From contig NZ_FRAS01000027.1 of the NCBI RefSeq assembly GCF_900142395.1, positions 1 to 52,557 of the forward strand: a stretch of DNA of 52,557 bases. The letters are read 5' to 3'. The position numbers were made by a program, and so were the translations under genes. Each line of letters begins with the position of its first letter. The stretch's first letter is position 1. Of the stretch, positions 21,437 through 30,423 are shown piece after piece. The notes under the pieces are model-generated. The model worked only from the letters and a program-made list of their open reading frames with translations. It had not been told where the DNA came from and searched no databases. This DNA comes from Hymenobacter psychrotolerans DSM 18569 (GTDB lineage Bacteria > Bacteroidota > Bacteroidia > Cytophagales > Hymenobacteraceae).

Positions 21437-22184
21437 AAGCCGCTTAAGCTACTGAGGTACAAAAAGTTGCGAGCCCTGCAAATACCTTAAATACTTAAAA
21501 TACTCACAAGCTTGTTGAAGCTGGAGTACAAAAGCTTATAAAGTGGTGGTTTAGGGCGATGCCCGAACGAAAACAACAAAAAAGGGAGTCTAAACAAGCA
21601 CAAAATGGGATTGCACTTTTTAAAGAATTTTTTACCTTTTTCTACTATTTAGAACATCTCTGTATACCTCAAAGGTAACTGTAATACTACGCTCAAAGCT
21701 AGCACAAGCCTCATTAATAGATTTTATAAGTCTCACAAGAGGCTCTCAGCAGCTTCTTCAGCAACACCGGAAACAGCCCAGGGAGGAGCAGTTGAGCATA
21801 ATAGCACCACCAACAGCACCCTCTGGGCTTATAAAACCTATTTTTTAGCGGGGTTGGCAGCCTACAGTTCAGCTGAGCCGGTGAGTGAACTAATAGGTTT
21901 TATAAGCCATAATGCGGGGTAGCACCATTTGGCAGCAGGTTGTGGAATGCTACCGGATGGCACAGCGAAGCATTGCTAGTTTCCTTGATTGCAACGGAGC
22001 GGCAGCAAGCGTATCAGGACTAACAAATGGCTTCTGCGTACCCCTGAAGGGCAGTGGGACGTAGGCAGAACCGCTCGGACTAGTTTTCTTTGCGCCAAAT
22101 GCACCTCACGGGTACCGTCCTGACTGACCTTAACAGTTACTCCTGAGCCCAGCATGGCGTAGCCAGGAAAAAGATACACCACAC
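21437..22184. other. Origin-proximal non-coding region with AT-rich stretch
   Basis: About 750 bp follow the iterons. The part 21480-21740 is AT-rich and may be the DNA-unwinding region. Two more iteron-like sites lie at 21828-21846 (direct, right half altered) and 21888-21906 (inverted, exact consensus). A reverse frame at 21976-22287 is open but lacks a convincing start. No clear DnaA box was seen by eye. Confidence 0.5.
21828..21906. repeat. Distal iteron pair in inverted orientation
   Basis: CTTATAAAACCTATT (from 21828) faces AATAGGTTTTATAAG (to 21906), separated by about 49 bp. The second is a perfect consensus iteron on the minus strand. A facing pair at a distance from the main array fits a Rep dimer or handcuffing site that limits copy number, or an operator for the next gene (22185). 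Confidence 0.55.
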
Positions 22185-22559
22185 ATGACTGAAGAAGTAA
22201 CCCGCCAGACCGACGTTGCCCCGCTGCCATTCCCAGACCTGAGTTTGACCGTTTCCTATGCTGATGCGCTGCTCTATGCCCAAGCAAGGTTAAAAATGCT
22301 GGGCAGTGGGGAGTTGAAGCCGTTTTGTGAAACGCACCAGCTCACCTACACCAACATCGTCAACCTGAAAAATGGCAAGCTTAAGCGCGAGGAGCCTCGC
22401 CTAGTGCAGCGTGTGCTCGGTAGCTTGGGCCTACCTGCGCAGCAGTTACGCTTTCCCCTATCAAGTAAGACTACGTGGTTTGTGTTGCCGGATACTGAGG
22501 CACTTGCTTCTTTTCAGGGACAGTTGCAGTTCCTCACGACCCCGGAGGCTGAGGTATAG
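22185..22559 (+). CDS. Hypothetical protein next to the plasmid origin
   Basis: 124 residues, not recognised. The central part (YADALLYAQARLKMLGSGELKPFCETH, cited in part) is helical, and FCETHQLTYTNIVNLKNG resembles an HTH, so a small DNA-binding protein is possible. The acidic tail ends LTTPEAEV. The start ATG at 22185 follows AAAGATACACCACAC; no Shine-Dalgarno sequence is seen. It lies just past the inverted iteron and points towards the OLD/KTSC genes. A plasmid copy-control or maintenance role is a guess from position. Confidence 0.6.
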   Translation: MTEEVTRQTDVAPLPFPDLSLTVSYADALLYAQARLKMLGSGELKPFCETHQLTYTNIVNLKNGKLKREEPRLVQRVLGSLGLPAQQLRFPLSSKTTWFVLPDTEALASFQGQLQFLTTPEAEV

Positions 22560-22666
22560 TTAATTGATTATTAAGAGGGTGGGGTAGCAACATCAAAAAT
22601 CACTGAGGCGGGCAATCGCCAGAGCTAGCGAAATTGGCGACTACCAGACCAACCACTTCGTGCAGA

Positions 22667-24445
22667 CTAGGCATAGATAGCCCGAAGCTTCTGTTCTAGT
22701 TGGGTTGGAATAGTATAGCCAGTAGCCGAAACGTGCTTTAAGGCTTCAAACGGCTTGTACTTGCTGCGACTTGGGATGAAGGCAATTTCTTCCTCAATGT
22801 CGTTGTCGAATAAAATCGAGGTGCCATACGTGGCGTCAATTTTGTCCTCAATTAACTGAGATGAAGCGGTGGCACCCTCCAACTGCGCGGGCGTCTTGTG
22901 GGCTTGGTGGTCTTTATCATACACCACCACATACTTTATTTTAAAGCAGTTGAATAAGTGGATGTACAGCGGGATTCCCTCTTTGCCCGACGCCTCGATA
23001 AAGCTGTATTCGTGCTTGAAGATGTTTAGGCTCTTGGCTAGAAATGGAATGACAGCCTTGTCGGTGGGCCCTTCCACAATAACCACCTTCTTGGCAAAAA
23101 AAGACTCGCTGCGTTCTGGGTTTATCAGCAGCTGTAAGCCGAATAGCTTACGGGCGTCCTCTTCGTGGTAAAGGTCATCATTGCATTGCACAATGGTGGT
23201 GCCCTCTTCAAAGTCGTTTTTATGGACGATGACGATGGATTTGTGGTCTTCTAAGTTCACAAACGAACTGGAGTGCGTCGTGAGAAACACCTGGTTGTCG
23301 GCTTGCGACAACTCCTTGAGCGACGTGAACAGCTCCCGCTGCGCCTGCGGATGCAAAAAGAGCTCGGGCTCCTCAAAAATGAAGTACGTCGAATGCGAAG
23401 CGCCCCGCTTCGGGCCATCTTCACCGGCATCGGCCCGGCGCTTTTCGCGCTCCTCCTTCATGATAACCGCCCAGGCTTTGATGAGGGCAAAGACCAAGGA
23501 GCGCTGTAAGCCATTGCCTTTGCGGTCGATGTCCGTCTTTTTACCGTCAAACACCATTACGGACGTTTCCAGCTTTACGGCGTCTTCAACATGGGGGGCC
23601 GTAAACTCGATTTCCAACTTGGACTTCCACGCTTCCATTTGCGCTCCAATCAATTCCTCTAATCGGGTTAGCTCTTCTGGCCGTTCGGTATTAGGAGAGC
23701 CGTCCGGATTGGTTCGATTCATGGAGCTCACCAGTGCTGCCAAGGCCGCGCTGGCCTGCCGGTACAAAGGGTTCGTTTCCGATATTTTGGTCGCGACCCG
23801 AGAATAGAGCTTGTTGAACATGGAGCTGCCTTTCACGGCCAGTTCACTTGCCGCTACCGTCACAGCCGGGATGTAAAGAATTTCGCCAAACATGCTTTGG
23901 CCAATGCCCCGGGCACCAAAAAATGGGGTTGTTTCCAATTGGTACTCCATTGGAATCGCAGCACGGTTAGCTTCTATGTGAGCAGCCAAATACGATTTGA
24001 GCTGGTCCTGCGTAATCCGGCCGGCTGGTAATTGGTCAGCAAAGGGCAGTTCGCTGCGCTTTTCGGCGGTGGTGAAGCCGCTCATGGCATCTTCTCGCAA
24101 ATTCACGTCCCGAGGGAGTTCGAGATAGCCGTATAAATCCGCCGCGCTACCCTTTTGCGCCACTTTGCGGACCTTGATTTCGCCTGAGGCGGTTACGTAT
24201 TTCTGAAACTGATTTTGGTCGAATTCATCCAGGCAACAGAAGGTGATTTCGACATACAGCTCGGTGTCGCAATCGTTAAAATCATGCTCTGTATGCTTGA
24301 TTTCCCCGAAAAAGAACAGCAAAGCATTCAGGATATTGGACTTGCCGTTGTTGTTCTGACCAATGAAGATGGCTAAATCCTGCAGCTCAAGTTGTAAGCT
24401 CTTAATGGAGCGCCAATTGCTGATTTCTAAACTTTTAATTTTCAT
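22667..24445 (-). CDS. OLD-family ATPase/TOPRIM nuclease
   Basis: 592 residues. The N-terminal ABC-type ATPase has Walker A GQNNNGKS at 29-36 (MKIKSLEISNWRSIKSLQL leads in) and Walker B FIFEEPELFLHP, followed by an H-loop in FLTTHSSSFV. The C-terminal TOPRIM nuclease has VVIVEGPTDKAVIPFLA and YVVVYDKDHQ, carrying the acidic metal ligands. This is the layout of OLD nucleases, including the GajA subunit of Gabija, which act on foreign or damaged DNA. No UvrD-type helicase (GajB) is adjacent. It starts two bases after the stop of a KTSC-domain gene, so the pair is likely translationally coupled. Confidence 0.9.
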   Translation of the reverse strand: MKIKSLEISNWRSIKSLQLELQDLAIFIGQNNNGKSNILNALLFFFGEIKHTEHDFNDCDTELYVEITFCCLDEFDQNQFQKYVTASGEIKVRKVAQKGSAADLYGYLELPRDVNLREDAMSGFTTAEKRSELPFADQLPAGRITQDQLKSYLAAHIEANRAAIPMEYQLETTPFFGARGIGQSMFGEILYIPAVTVAASELAVKGSSMFNKLYSRVATKISETNPLYRQASAALAALVSSMNRTNPDGSPNTERPEELTRLEELIGAQMEAWKSKLEIEFTAPHVEDAVKLETSVMVFDGKKTDIDRKGNGLQRSLVFALIKAWAVIMKEEREKRRADAGEDGPKRGASHSTYFIFEEPELFLHPQAQRELFTSLKELSQADNQVFLTTHSSSFVNLEDHKSIVIVHKNDFEEGTTIVQCNDDLYHEEDARKLFGLQLLINPERSESFFAKKVVIVEGPTDKAVIPFLAKSLNIFKHEYSFIEASGKEGIPLYIHLFNCFKIKYVVVYDKDHQAHKTPAQLEGATASSQLIEDKIDATYGTSILFDNDIEEEIAFIPSRSKYKPFEALKHVSATGYTIPTQLEQKLRAIYA

Positions 24446-24447
24446 TA

Positions 24448-24681
24448 CTACCGCACCTGAAGAGTGGAGTAGTTGTCCCGTACGTGGTCGTTGAAATAGG
24501 CCCCGTGGGAACGGGCGTCCATCAAGGCTTCGTAAATGGATTCTGGAACCCGACTATATTGATAAACACTGCCTGATTGGAATTCTACTTCCAGTGTCTG
24601 GGAGTTGACTTCGTAGCCGATGGAAGAAATGTTGCTGGAGCGTACACGTGCTCTTTCCATAGGGGAGAGGATATTTAACAA
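24448..24681 (-). CDS. KTSC-domain small protein
   Basis: 77 residues, nearly all one KTSC-type domain: SSIGYEVNSQTLEVEFQSGS, then VYQYSRVPESIYEALMDA and HGAYFNDHVRDNYS. KTSC domains are small and often linked to RNA or translation functions; their exact role is not settled. The stop is directly followed by the OLD nuclease start (two bases apart), so they form an operon. The ATG at 24660 (MERARV) is a possible alternative start. Small partners of OLD-type nucleases can act as regulators or sensors; that role here is inference. Confidence 0.8.
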   Translation of the reverse strand: MLNILSPMERARVRSSNISSIGYEVNSQTLEVEFQSGSVYQYSRVPESIYEALMDARSHGAYFNDHVRDNYSTLQVR

Positions 24682-24914
24682 GGCACTTGAAGTTTAACTT
24701 AGAGCCTTAAGGGGGCCAAAGTACAGCAAATGCTTAGGTTCACTGTCCTAACCTTGCAAGTGGTGCCTGATAGTGCTGATTTTCAACGGTTCTAATTACT
24801 TGCCTTTGTCATCAGGATGCATCATTTACACCTAATCTGTCCACCCAAAAGCCTTGCTGTTGCCATTGCTGACAGAAATAGGTCGCGCTTATCGGAAAGG
24901 ACCTATTTTGCATC

Positions 24915-26212
24915 GTGCTTTATACCGACTTCGAAACCCGCTGGCTAAAATCAGGCGGAGCGGAGCGGGCCAACTACGGCCTGTTTCTCCAGGATTTATG
25001 TGACTTACTCGGCGTTCCGCGCCCGGACCCAACCACCGATAACCCCGCCCAGGATGCGTACGTGCTGGAGCGGGCTGTGACGTTCGAGGACGGGGGCGGC
25101 AAGCAGACCACCGGCCGGATTGACTTGTACAAGCGCGGCTGCTTCGTACTTGAAACCAAGCAGGGCACCACTACCCCCGACGAGCAGGCCGCCGCCGAGA
25201 AAGCTCAGCTCGGCTTGCCGGCCGAGAAGCGCCGCAAGGGCCACGCGGTGCGCGGCACGGCCAAATGGGAGCAGATGATGAAGGCCGCTCAGGAGCAGGC
25301 CTTGCGCTACGTGCGGGCCCTGCCGGCCTCGGAACCACGCCCGCCGTTTGTGGTCGTGGTGGACGTGGGGCACTGCTTTGATGTGTACAGCAACTTTGCC
25401 GGTGTGGGGGATACATACGTGCCCTTTCCCGATGCCGCGCATTCCCGCTTCTACCTGCCGGCACTGACCAAGCCTGAGCTACGAGAGCAGCTGCACTTGC
25501 TCTTTACCGACCCGCAGCAGCTCGACCCCAGCCGCCGCGCCGCGCGGGTCACGCGCCAGCTCGCCGGTTACCTGGCCGGATTGAGCACCCAGCTGGAAAA
25601 GGCCGGGCACCCGTCCGACGTGGTGGCCCAGTTCCTGATGCGCTGCCTGTTCACCATGTTTGCCGAGGACGTGCAGTTGATTCCGGCTGATTCCTTTAAG
25701 GGGCTGCTGGCCACATACGCGGAAACGGAAGAATCGCGGGGCTATCTGCCCGACGCGCTGCAAGGCTTATGGGCCGTGATGGACAAGGGCGGCTTTTCGC
25801 CCGAGCTGCGCACCAAGCTCCGGCGTTTCAACGGCCAGCTGTTCAACGAGGCGAAGGCCTTGCCTTTGAACGGTGACCAGATAAAACTGCTGGAACTGGC
25901 CGCCGCTGCTAATTGGACGGAAGTAGAGCCAGCCATCTTCGGTACCCTGCTCGAACGGGCTCTGGACCCGACCGAACGCCACAGCCTGGGCGCTCACTAT
26001 ACGCCCCGGCGTTACGTCGAGCGGTTGGTGCTGCCGACAGTGATTGAGCCGCTCCGCCGCGAGTGGGCGGCCGCGCAAGCCGCCAGCGCCACCCGCCTGG
26101 ACGAAGGCAAGGGCAAAAAGGCGGTTGACGCGGCCCGCGAGGAGCTGCTGAAATTCTTGCGCCGGCTGACAGCGGTGAAGGTGCTGGACCCGGCCTGCGG
26201 CTCCGGCAACTT
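24915..26212 (+). pseudogene. MmeI-like type II restriction-modification enzyme, N-terminal part (split by transposon)
   Basis: 432 full codons ending in DPACGSGN, then cut. The N-terminus holds a PD-(D/E)XK nuclease: D70 in GRIDLYK, and E80 and K82 in FVLETKQG. A helical connector follows (SDVVAQFLMRCLFTMFAEDV). The methyltransferase begins at DPTERHSLGAHYTPRRYVERLV. Motif I (KVLDPACGSGNF) is broken after AACTT (26208-26212) by the Tn3-family transposon, whose first bases add a stop (26217-26219). The start is a GTG at 24915. Joined to the 3' part, the frame is exact and yields about 1,116 residues, typical of type IIG/IIL enzymes. As it stands the methyltransferase cannot form, so the system is probably inactive. 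Confidence 0.93.
26208..26212. repeat. 5-bp target duplication, left copy (AACTT)
   Basis: AACTT directly precedes the left inverted repeat and recurs directly after the right one (44171-44175), the 5-bp duplication expected of Tn3-family transposition. Confidence 0.95.
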
Positions 26213-26250
26213 GGGGTAGCGCAAGAGTAAGAACAGAAATTCCCGTTAGG
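26213..26250 (+). repeat. Left terminal inverted repeat, 38 bp
   Basis: Begins GGGGTAGCGCAAGAG and ends ATTCCCGTTAGG. It is an exact reverse complement of 44133-44170. The transposase stop codon (26246-26248) lies within it. Confidence 0.95.
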
Positions 26251-29200
26251 AGAGTTGGGCGAGTTGTTCCTCCAAGCTGGTTGGGTCGCGTAGCGGCCGC
26301 AGCTGTCCGGCGGCAATGCCTTCAGGCAAACTAAAATCGTAGCGGCCCAGCATGTTGATGTGCTCGTGCAGCAAGGGCGAGAGGCGTGCCACGTCGCCCG
26401 GCTCCGGCGGTCCGTCCACGGCTTGGTGGTGTTCCAGCGCTTGCTGCAGATAGCGGGTGTTCCACAACACCAAGGCGTTGACGACCAGGCCCAAGGCCCC
26501 GAGTTGGTCTTCCATGCCCTCGCGGTAGCGCTGGCGCAGCTCGCCTTTCTTGCCGTGGAACACGGCCCGGGCCACGGCGTGTCGCCCCTCGCCCCGGTTG
26601 AGCTGGACCAGGATGCGCCGGCGGTAGGCCTCGTCCTGCACGTAGGCCAGCAGGTACAGGGTTTTCTCCACCCGCCCGACTTCGGCCACAGCCCGCCCCA
26701 GCCCGGAGAGGGTACCGGCCCGTTGCAGGGTGCGCATCACGGCCGTGGCCTTGACCTTGCCGAGTTTGAGCGAGCCGGCCAGCCGCAGCATGTCGTCCCA
26801 GTGCTCGGCGATGAGCCGGGCATTGACCACGTGGCGGCTCAGCGCGTTGAGCGGCCCGTAATCCGCCTCTTTTTCCAGGCGCCAGAAGCGCTGGTCCGGC
26901 AGGTCGGCCAGGCGGGGGCTGAAGCGGTAGCCCAGCAGCGAGAACAAGCCGAACACCACGTCGCTGTAGCCGTGGGTATCGGCCATGATTTCCCGCGGGT
27001 CCAGGCTGGTTTGTTGTTCCAGCAGCCCGGCCAGGATGAAGAGCGAGTCGCGCAGGGTGCCAGGAATGACGATGCCGTGAAAGCCCGTGAACTGGTCGCT
27101 GGTAAAGTTGTAGTAGGTCACGCCGCGCTCCGAACCGAAGTATTTGCGGTTCCAGCCCGCGTGCACCGTACGCACGGGCACCACGAACCGCATGCCGTCG
27201 GCCGAAGCGACTTCCCCGCCGCCCCAGGCCTGGGCCAGGGGCAACCGTGCCTGGGCATCCACCAGCCGGGCGTTGGCGGCCGTGAGCGTTTCCACGCGCA
27301 GGTAGTTTTGCTGCACCCACGAGAGGTGGGGCAGCGTCAGGGCCGGCACGTCCGCACGAGCCACGGCCTTCAGACCGATGTTGCAGGCCTGGGCCAGCAG
27401 CACGGCGCAGATGCTCAAGGGCAAATCGGCAGCCGCCGGCTGCCCATCGGCCACGTGGGTAAACGCACGGGCAAAGCCGGTGAAGGCGTCCACTTCCAGC
27501 AGCAGGGCTGCCAACTCCACCTGGGGCAGACGCTGGGCCAGTTGTGCCCGCAGCGTGCGTAGGCCGTCCGACTCGGTTTGGGCCGTCAGGGCGCTGACGC
27601 TGACGTAGGGCTGCCCGTCTTCTTCGAGCACCTGCAGGGCCGTGTTGTGGGGCAGGTTCGTGTGCACTTCCGTGTAGGCCGCCGCCAGCTGTTGTTGCCA
27701 GCGGGCCAGCTCCACCTGCGGGTCCGTGGCGCGTTCCAGGGCCCGGGCCACCGAGTCGCGGACCTGCTCCCAGCCCTCGCCGCGCAGCAATTCGGCGCGC
27801 GGGTCGCCGTAGCGCTCGCTGCGGCGCACGAACACGTCGCGGCGGCGCAGCGCCTGGTGCAGGCGCTCGACCACGCAGAGCGTGTAAGCGGGCGGGTGGA
27901 CCTGGCCTTTGGCGGGAAACACCCGCCGCGCCCACCGGGGCGGCACAACGGTACGCGGGGCTGCGGCCCACCTCGGGCAGCCACGGCCGCCGGCTTCCTG
28001 GCCCTGCAAAAAGCGCCAGGCGTCGAGCAGGGGCTTGGCCGCGGGCGTGCCCTCGAACACTACCCCGCGCAACAGCGCCGGCAGAAAGCGCCGCACCGTG
28101 GCGTAGCGCGTGGTCAAGGCCTGCACCAGCGGGTCCTCGTCGCTGCGGGCCAACTCCTGCACCGCATCCGCCGCATCGCGCAGGGTGTCTTTGCTGAAGC
28201 GGTCGAGCACGTGCTGGCGCAGGGCCGCATCCGGCACGGCGTCGTCGAGCAGCAGGCGCACGGCCTGCTCCAGCACCAGGGCCGCCTGGTCCAGATCCTT
28301 GAGCGAGCGCAGGCGCTCGCGGCGCCGGGTGGTTTCGCCGCGCAGGGCCAGTGTGGCCATCAGGCCGTCGAAGAGGTCGAGCAGGTCATCTGTGGCCGTG
28401 CGTTCGAGCGTTTGCGCGAACACGAGCAGCGTGGCCAAGCGGCGCTCCTCGCTCATGCGCTGCAGGCTTTGGGCCCAGGCGGATTGGGCATGCCGGGCCA
28501 GGCGCGCCAGCCGGGCTTCGGGCAAGTCCTGCACGGGCACCTCGCCCACGCCCAGGGCGCGGATGTGCACCAGCCGGCGCAGGGCGGCCACTAAAGCGGG
28601 AGCCGAAATCCGGGTAGGGGCCGTGCGCAGGATTTCCAGCGGGGTGAGGCGCTCACCCGGCTCCACCTGCAGCAGCGCTTCCAGGGCCGCTTGTTGCACC
28701 GGGTTCAGGCGGGTGCGCAGCTGGCGGTAGAGGTGGCGCCCCGTGCGCTCGCGCACGCGGGCAATCAGGCGGGCCAGCACCGTGACGCCGGGCAGCACCA
28801 CGCGCTGGGCGACCAGGTGGGCCGTGGCTAAATCGAAGAGCACACTCGGCCGCACGGTGCTGGTGGCCACCTGCGCGTAGAGCCAGCGGGTGAGGCGGAA
28901 GGCCTGCCGGCCGTCAAACGCGCGGTACTGCAGGTAGGCCTGAATCAGGGGCTGATGCTCGTAGGCGGTGTTGGGCCGGTCGCCGTACGTGGCCAGTTGC
29001 TCCGGCGCCAGGCCGAGTTGCTGGGCCAAGGTCTGCACCACAGCGGGCGGCACTTGCAGCGGGTCGACCAGAAAGGTGCCCAAAAACCGCAGCGTCCCCA
29101 GCTGCACGGCGCAGCCCAGGCGGGTGTGCGGCAAGCGCCGGGCCGCCAGGAACTGCTGGTCGGCCGCGCTCAGGTAAAAGAACCGGGTAAGCTGCTCCGG

Positions 29201-29266
29201 GCTGGGGTCGGCGTGGTACCGGCCGTAGCGAGCGGCTTGCTCGTCATTGAGAAACTCGACAGGCAT
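26246..29266 (-). CDS. tnpA: Tn3-family transposase
   Basis: 1,006 residues, the usual length. The DDE catalytic core is visible: D690 in SADGMRF and D763 in MADTHGYSD, with the glutamate expected near EHWDDMLRLAGSL. The N-terminal DNA-binding part begins VEFLNDEQAARYGRY, like other TnpA proteins of the DUF4158 type. It cuts and joins the 38-bp ends in replicative transposition. Its start is 10 bp after the resolvase stop, so the two are an operon transcribed towards the left end. Confidence 0.95.
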   Translation of the reverse strand: MPVEFLNDEQAARYGRYHADPSPEQLTRFFYLSAADQQFLAARRLPHTRLGCAVQLGTLRFLGTFLVDPLQVPPAVVQTLAQQLGLAPEQLATYGDRPNTAYEHQPLIQAYLQYRAFDGRQAFRLTRWLYAQVATSTVRPSVLFDLATAHLVAQRVVLPGVTVLARLIARVRERTGRHLYRQLRTRLNPVQQAALEALLQVEPGERLTPLEILRTAPTRISAPALVAALRRLVHIRALGVGEVPVQDLPEARLARLARHAQSAWAQSLQRMSEERRLATLLVFAQTLERTATDDLLDLFDGLMATLALRGETTRRRERLRSLKDLDQAALVLEQAVRLLLDDAVPDAALRQHVLDRFSKDTLRDAADAVQELARSDEDPLVQALTTRYATVRRFLPALLRGVVFEGTPAAKPLLDAWRFLQGQEAGGRGCPRWAAAPRTVVPPRWARRVFPAKGQVHPPAYTLCVVERLHQALRRRDVFVRRSERYGDPRAELLRGEGWEQVRDSVARALERATDPQVELARWQQQLAAAYTEVHTNLPHNTALQVLEEDGQPYVSVSALTAQTESDGLRTLRAQLAQRLPQVELAALLLEVDAFTGFARAFTHVADGQPAAADLPLSICAVLLAQACNIGLKAVARADVPALTLPHLSWVQQNYLRVETLTAANARLVDAQARLPLAQAWGGGEVASADGMRFVVPVRTVHAGWNRKYFGSERGVTYYNFTSDQFTGFHGIVIPGTLRDSLFILAGLLEQQTSLDPREIMADTHGYSDVVFGLFSLLGYRFSPRLADLPDQRFWRLEKEADYGPLNALSRHVVNARLIAEHWDDMLRLAGSLKLGKVKATAVMRTLQRAGTLSGLGRAVAEVGRVEKTLYLLAYVQDEAYRRRILVQLNRGEGRHAVARAVFHGKKGELRQRYREGMEDQLGALGLVVNALVLWNTRYLQQALEHHQAVDGPPEPGDVARLSPLLHEHINMLGRYDFSLPEGIAAGQLRPLRDPTSLEEQLAQLS

Positions 29267-29275
29267 ACGTGGCGC

Positions 29276-29866
29276 TTACTGGCTGGCCGGACTGCCACCC
29301 GTCGGAACGCCCAGGTGGGCAAGGTAGCGGTAGATGGTGGCCCGACCAACGCCCAGCAACTGGCCAATTTCGGCCACCGTTTTGTCCTGCTGCAGATACA
29401 GCGTCTTGGCGGCCTGGGCCTTGGACAACGCTTCTTTCGACAAGCCTTTGGGCCGCCCACCCTGCCGGCCGCGGGCGCGGGCGGCCGTTAGGCCGGCGCG
29501 CGTTCGTTCGCGGATGATGTCGCGCTCAAACTCGGCTAGGGAGGCAAACAGGTTGAACATGAGCCGGCCCTGCGCCGTGGTGGTGTCCAGGTGGTCCTGC
29601 AAACTGACAAAGTGGATGCCTTTGTCCTGAAAACCCGTCACCAGCGTGACCAGGTCTTTGAGCGAACGGCCCAACCGGTCCAGCTTCCAGACCACGAGCG
29701 TGTCGCCTGCCCGCAGGCGGGTCAGCAGGTGCTGCAGCGCTGGCCGCTCTTTGGCGGATGATACCTTCTCCTGCGCGACCTCTTGGCAGCCGTAGGTCTG
29801 CAAGGCATCGGTTTGCAGGTGCAGTTGTTGGTCGGGGGTGCTAACGCGGGCGTAGCCGAAAATCAC
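29276..29866 (-). CDS. tnpR: Tn3-type serine resolvase
   Basis: 196 residues. Catalytic S9 sits in MIFGYARVSTPDQQ. The core includes LVVWKLDRLGRSLKDLV and FERDIIRERTRAGLTAAR, and a C-terminal HTH (TVAEIGQLLGVGRATIYRYL) binds res. It resolves the cointegrates formed by TnpA. It is related to, but clearly different from, the resolvase at 1939-2568 (the two share ARGRQGGRP). Upstream is a repeat-rich region that is likely its res site and promoter. Confidence 0.95.
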   Translation of the reverse strand: MIFGYARVSTPDQQLHLQTDALQTYGCQEVAQEKVSSAKERPALQHLLTRLRAGDTLVVWKLDRLGRSLKDLVTLVTGFQDKGIHFVSLQDHLDTTTAQGRLMFNLFASLAEFERDIIRERTRAGLTAARARGRQGGRPKGLSKEALSKAQAAKTLYLQQDKTVAEIGQLLGVGRATIYRYLAHLGVPTGGSPASQ

Positions 29867-30423
29867 AGGTACTGTTCTCAGAAAGTCAAGAATGGCAAAG
29901 ATAGCGAGCCATTGATTTGTGAGAACAGCGTATGAGACATTTATTACTGGTCACGAGCGCCTCCCGAACGGGCGAGATCACCGGGCCGAAAAAACGCCCG
30001 TTTTCTGAGACACCCCGGCCCACACAGTTTGTCCTTGCCGTTACTTTCTGTGTCTACTCTTGTCTTACTTCTAATAGGTCGCTATGCTACTGTCTATGCC
30101 CCACCCAGATTCTGAAAAAGCAGCAACTCTAACGGCAGCGCTTCCACTTGCTGCTGCACCTCGCCAAGTGGTTGGAAAACTTCCGTGCTGGTATTGGGCT
30201 TTGCCGGGCTGGAGCTGCTGGGCGTGAAGCTCCTTTCAGGCGTTGGCCCGGCGCTATAGCTGGTGGGCACCATAATCTGGCTGATCTCAACAGCTGACCC
30301 GTCAACCTTTGCCCGGAACCGGGGGTATAGCCAGGGGAGGGCAGCGTAATATAGCCCTTCTTTACCCTTGCCCACTGAGGCCAGCTGGCCCAGGCATGTT
30401 ACCACTCCCCTTAATCCCCGCTG
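29867..30423. other. Probable res region and non-coding gap before cargo
   Basis: CTGTTCTCA (29872-29880) and TGAGAACAG (29920-29928) are a perfect 9-bp inverted pair. TGAGACA occurs at 29933-29939 and again at 30006-30012. An AT-flanked hairpin motif GAAAAAACGCCCGTTTTC spans 29988-30005 and resembles the one upstream of the other resolvase (1789-1806). These are suitable res subsites. From about 30094 to 30423 a reverse frame is open (contains MVPTSYSAGPTPERSF and GEVQQQVEALPLELLLFQ); it may be a gene remnant, but its start lies inside the next gene. Confidence 0.6.

Noticed and set aside
21976..22287. Reverse 103-residue frame near the origin
   Set aside because: It overlaps the start of the 22185 gene, has no recognisable domain and no convincing start. 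It is possible but not supported.
22667..24445. Gabija system
   Set aside because: The GajA-like nuclease is present but no GajB helicase gene lies on either side.
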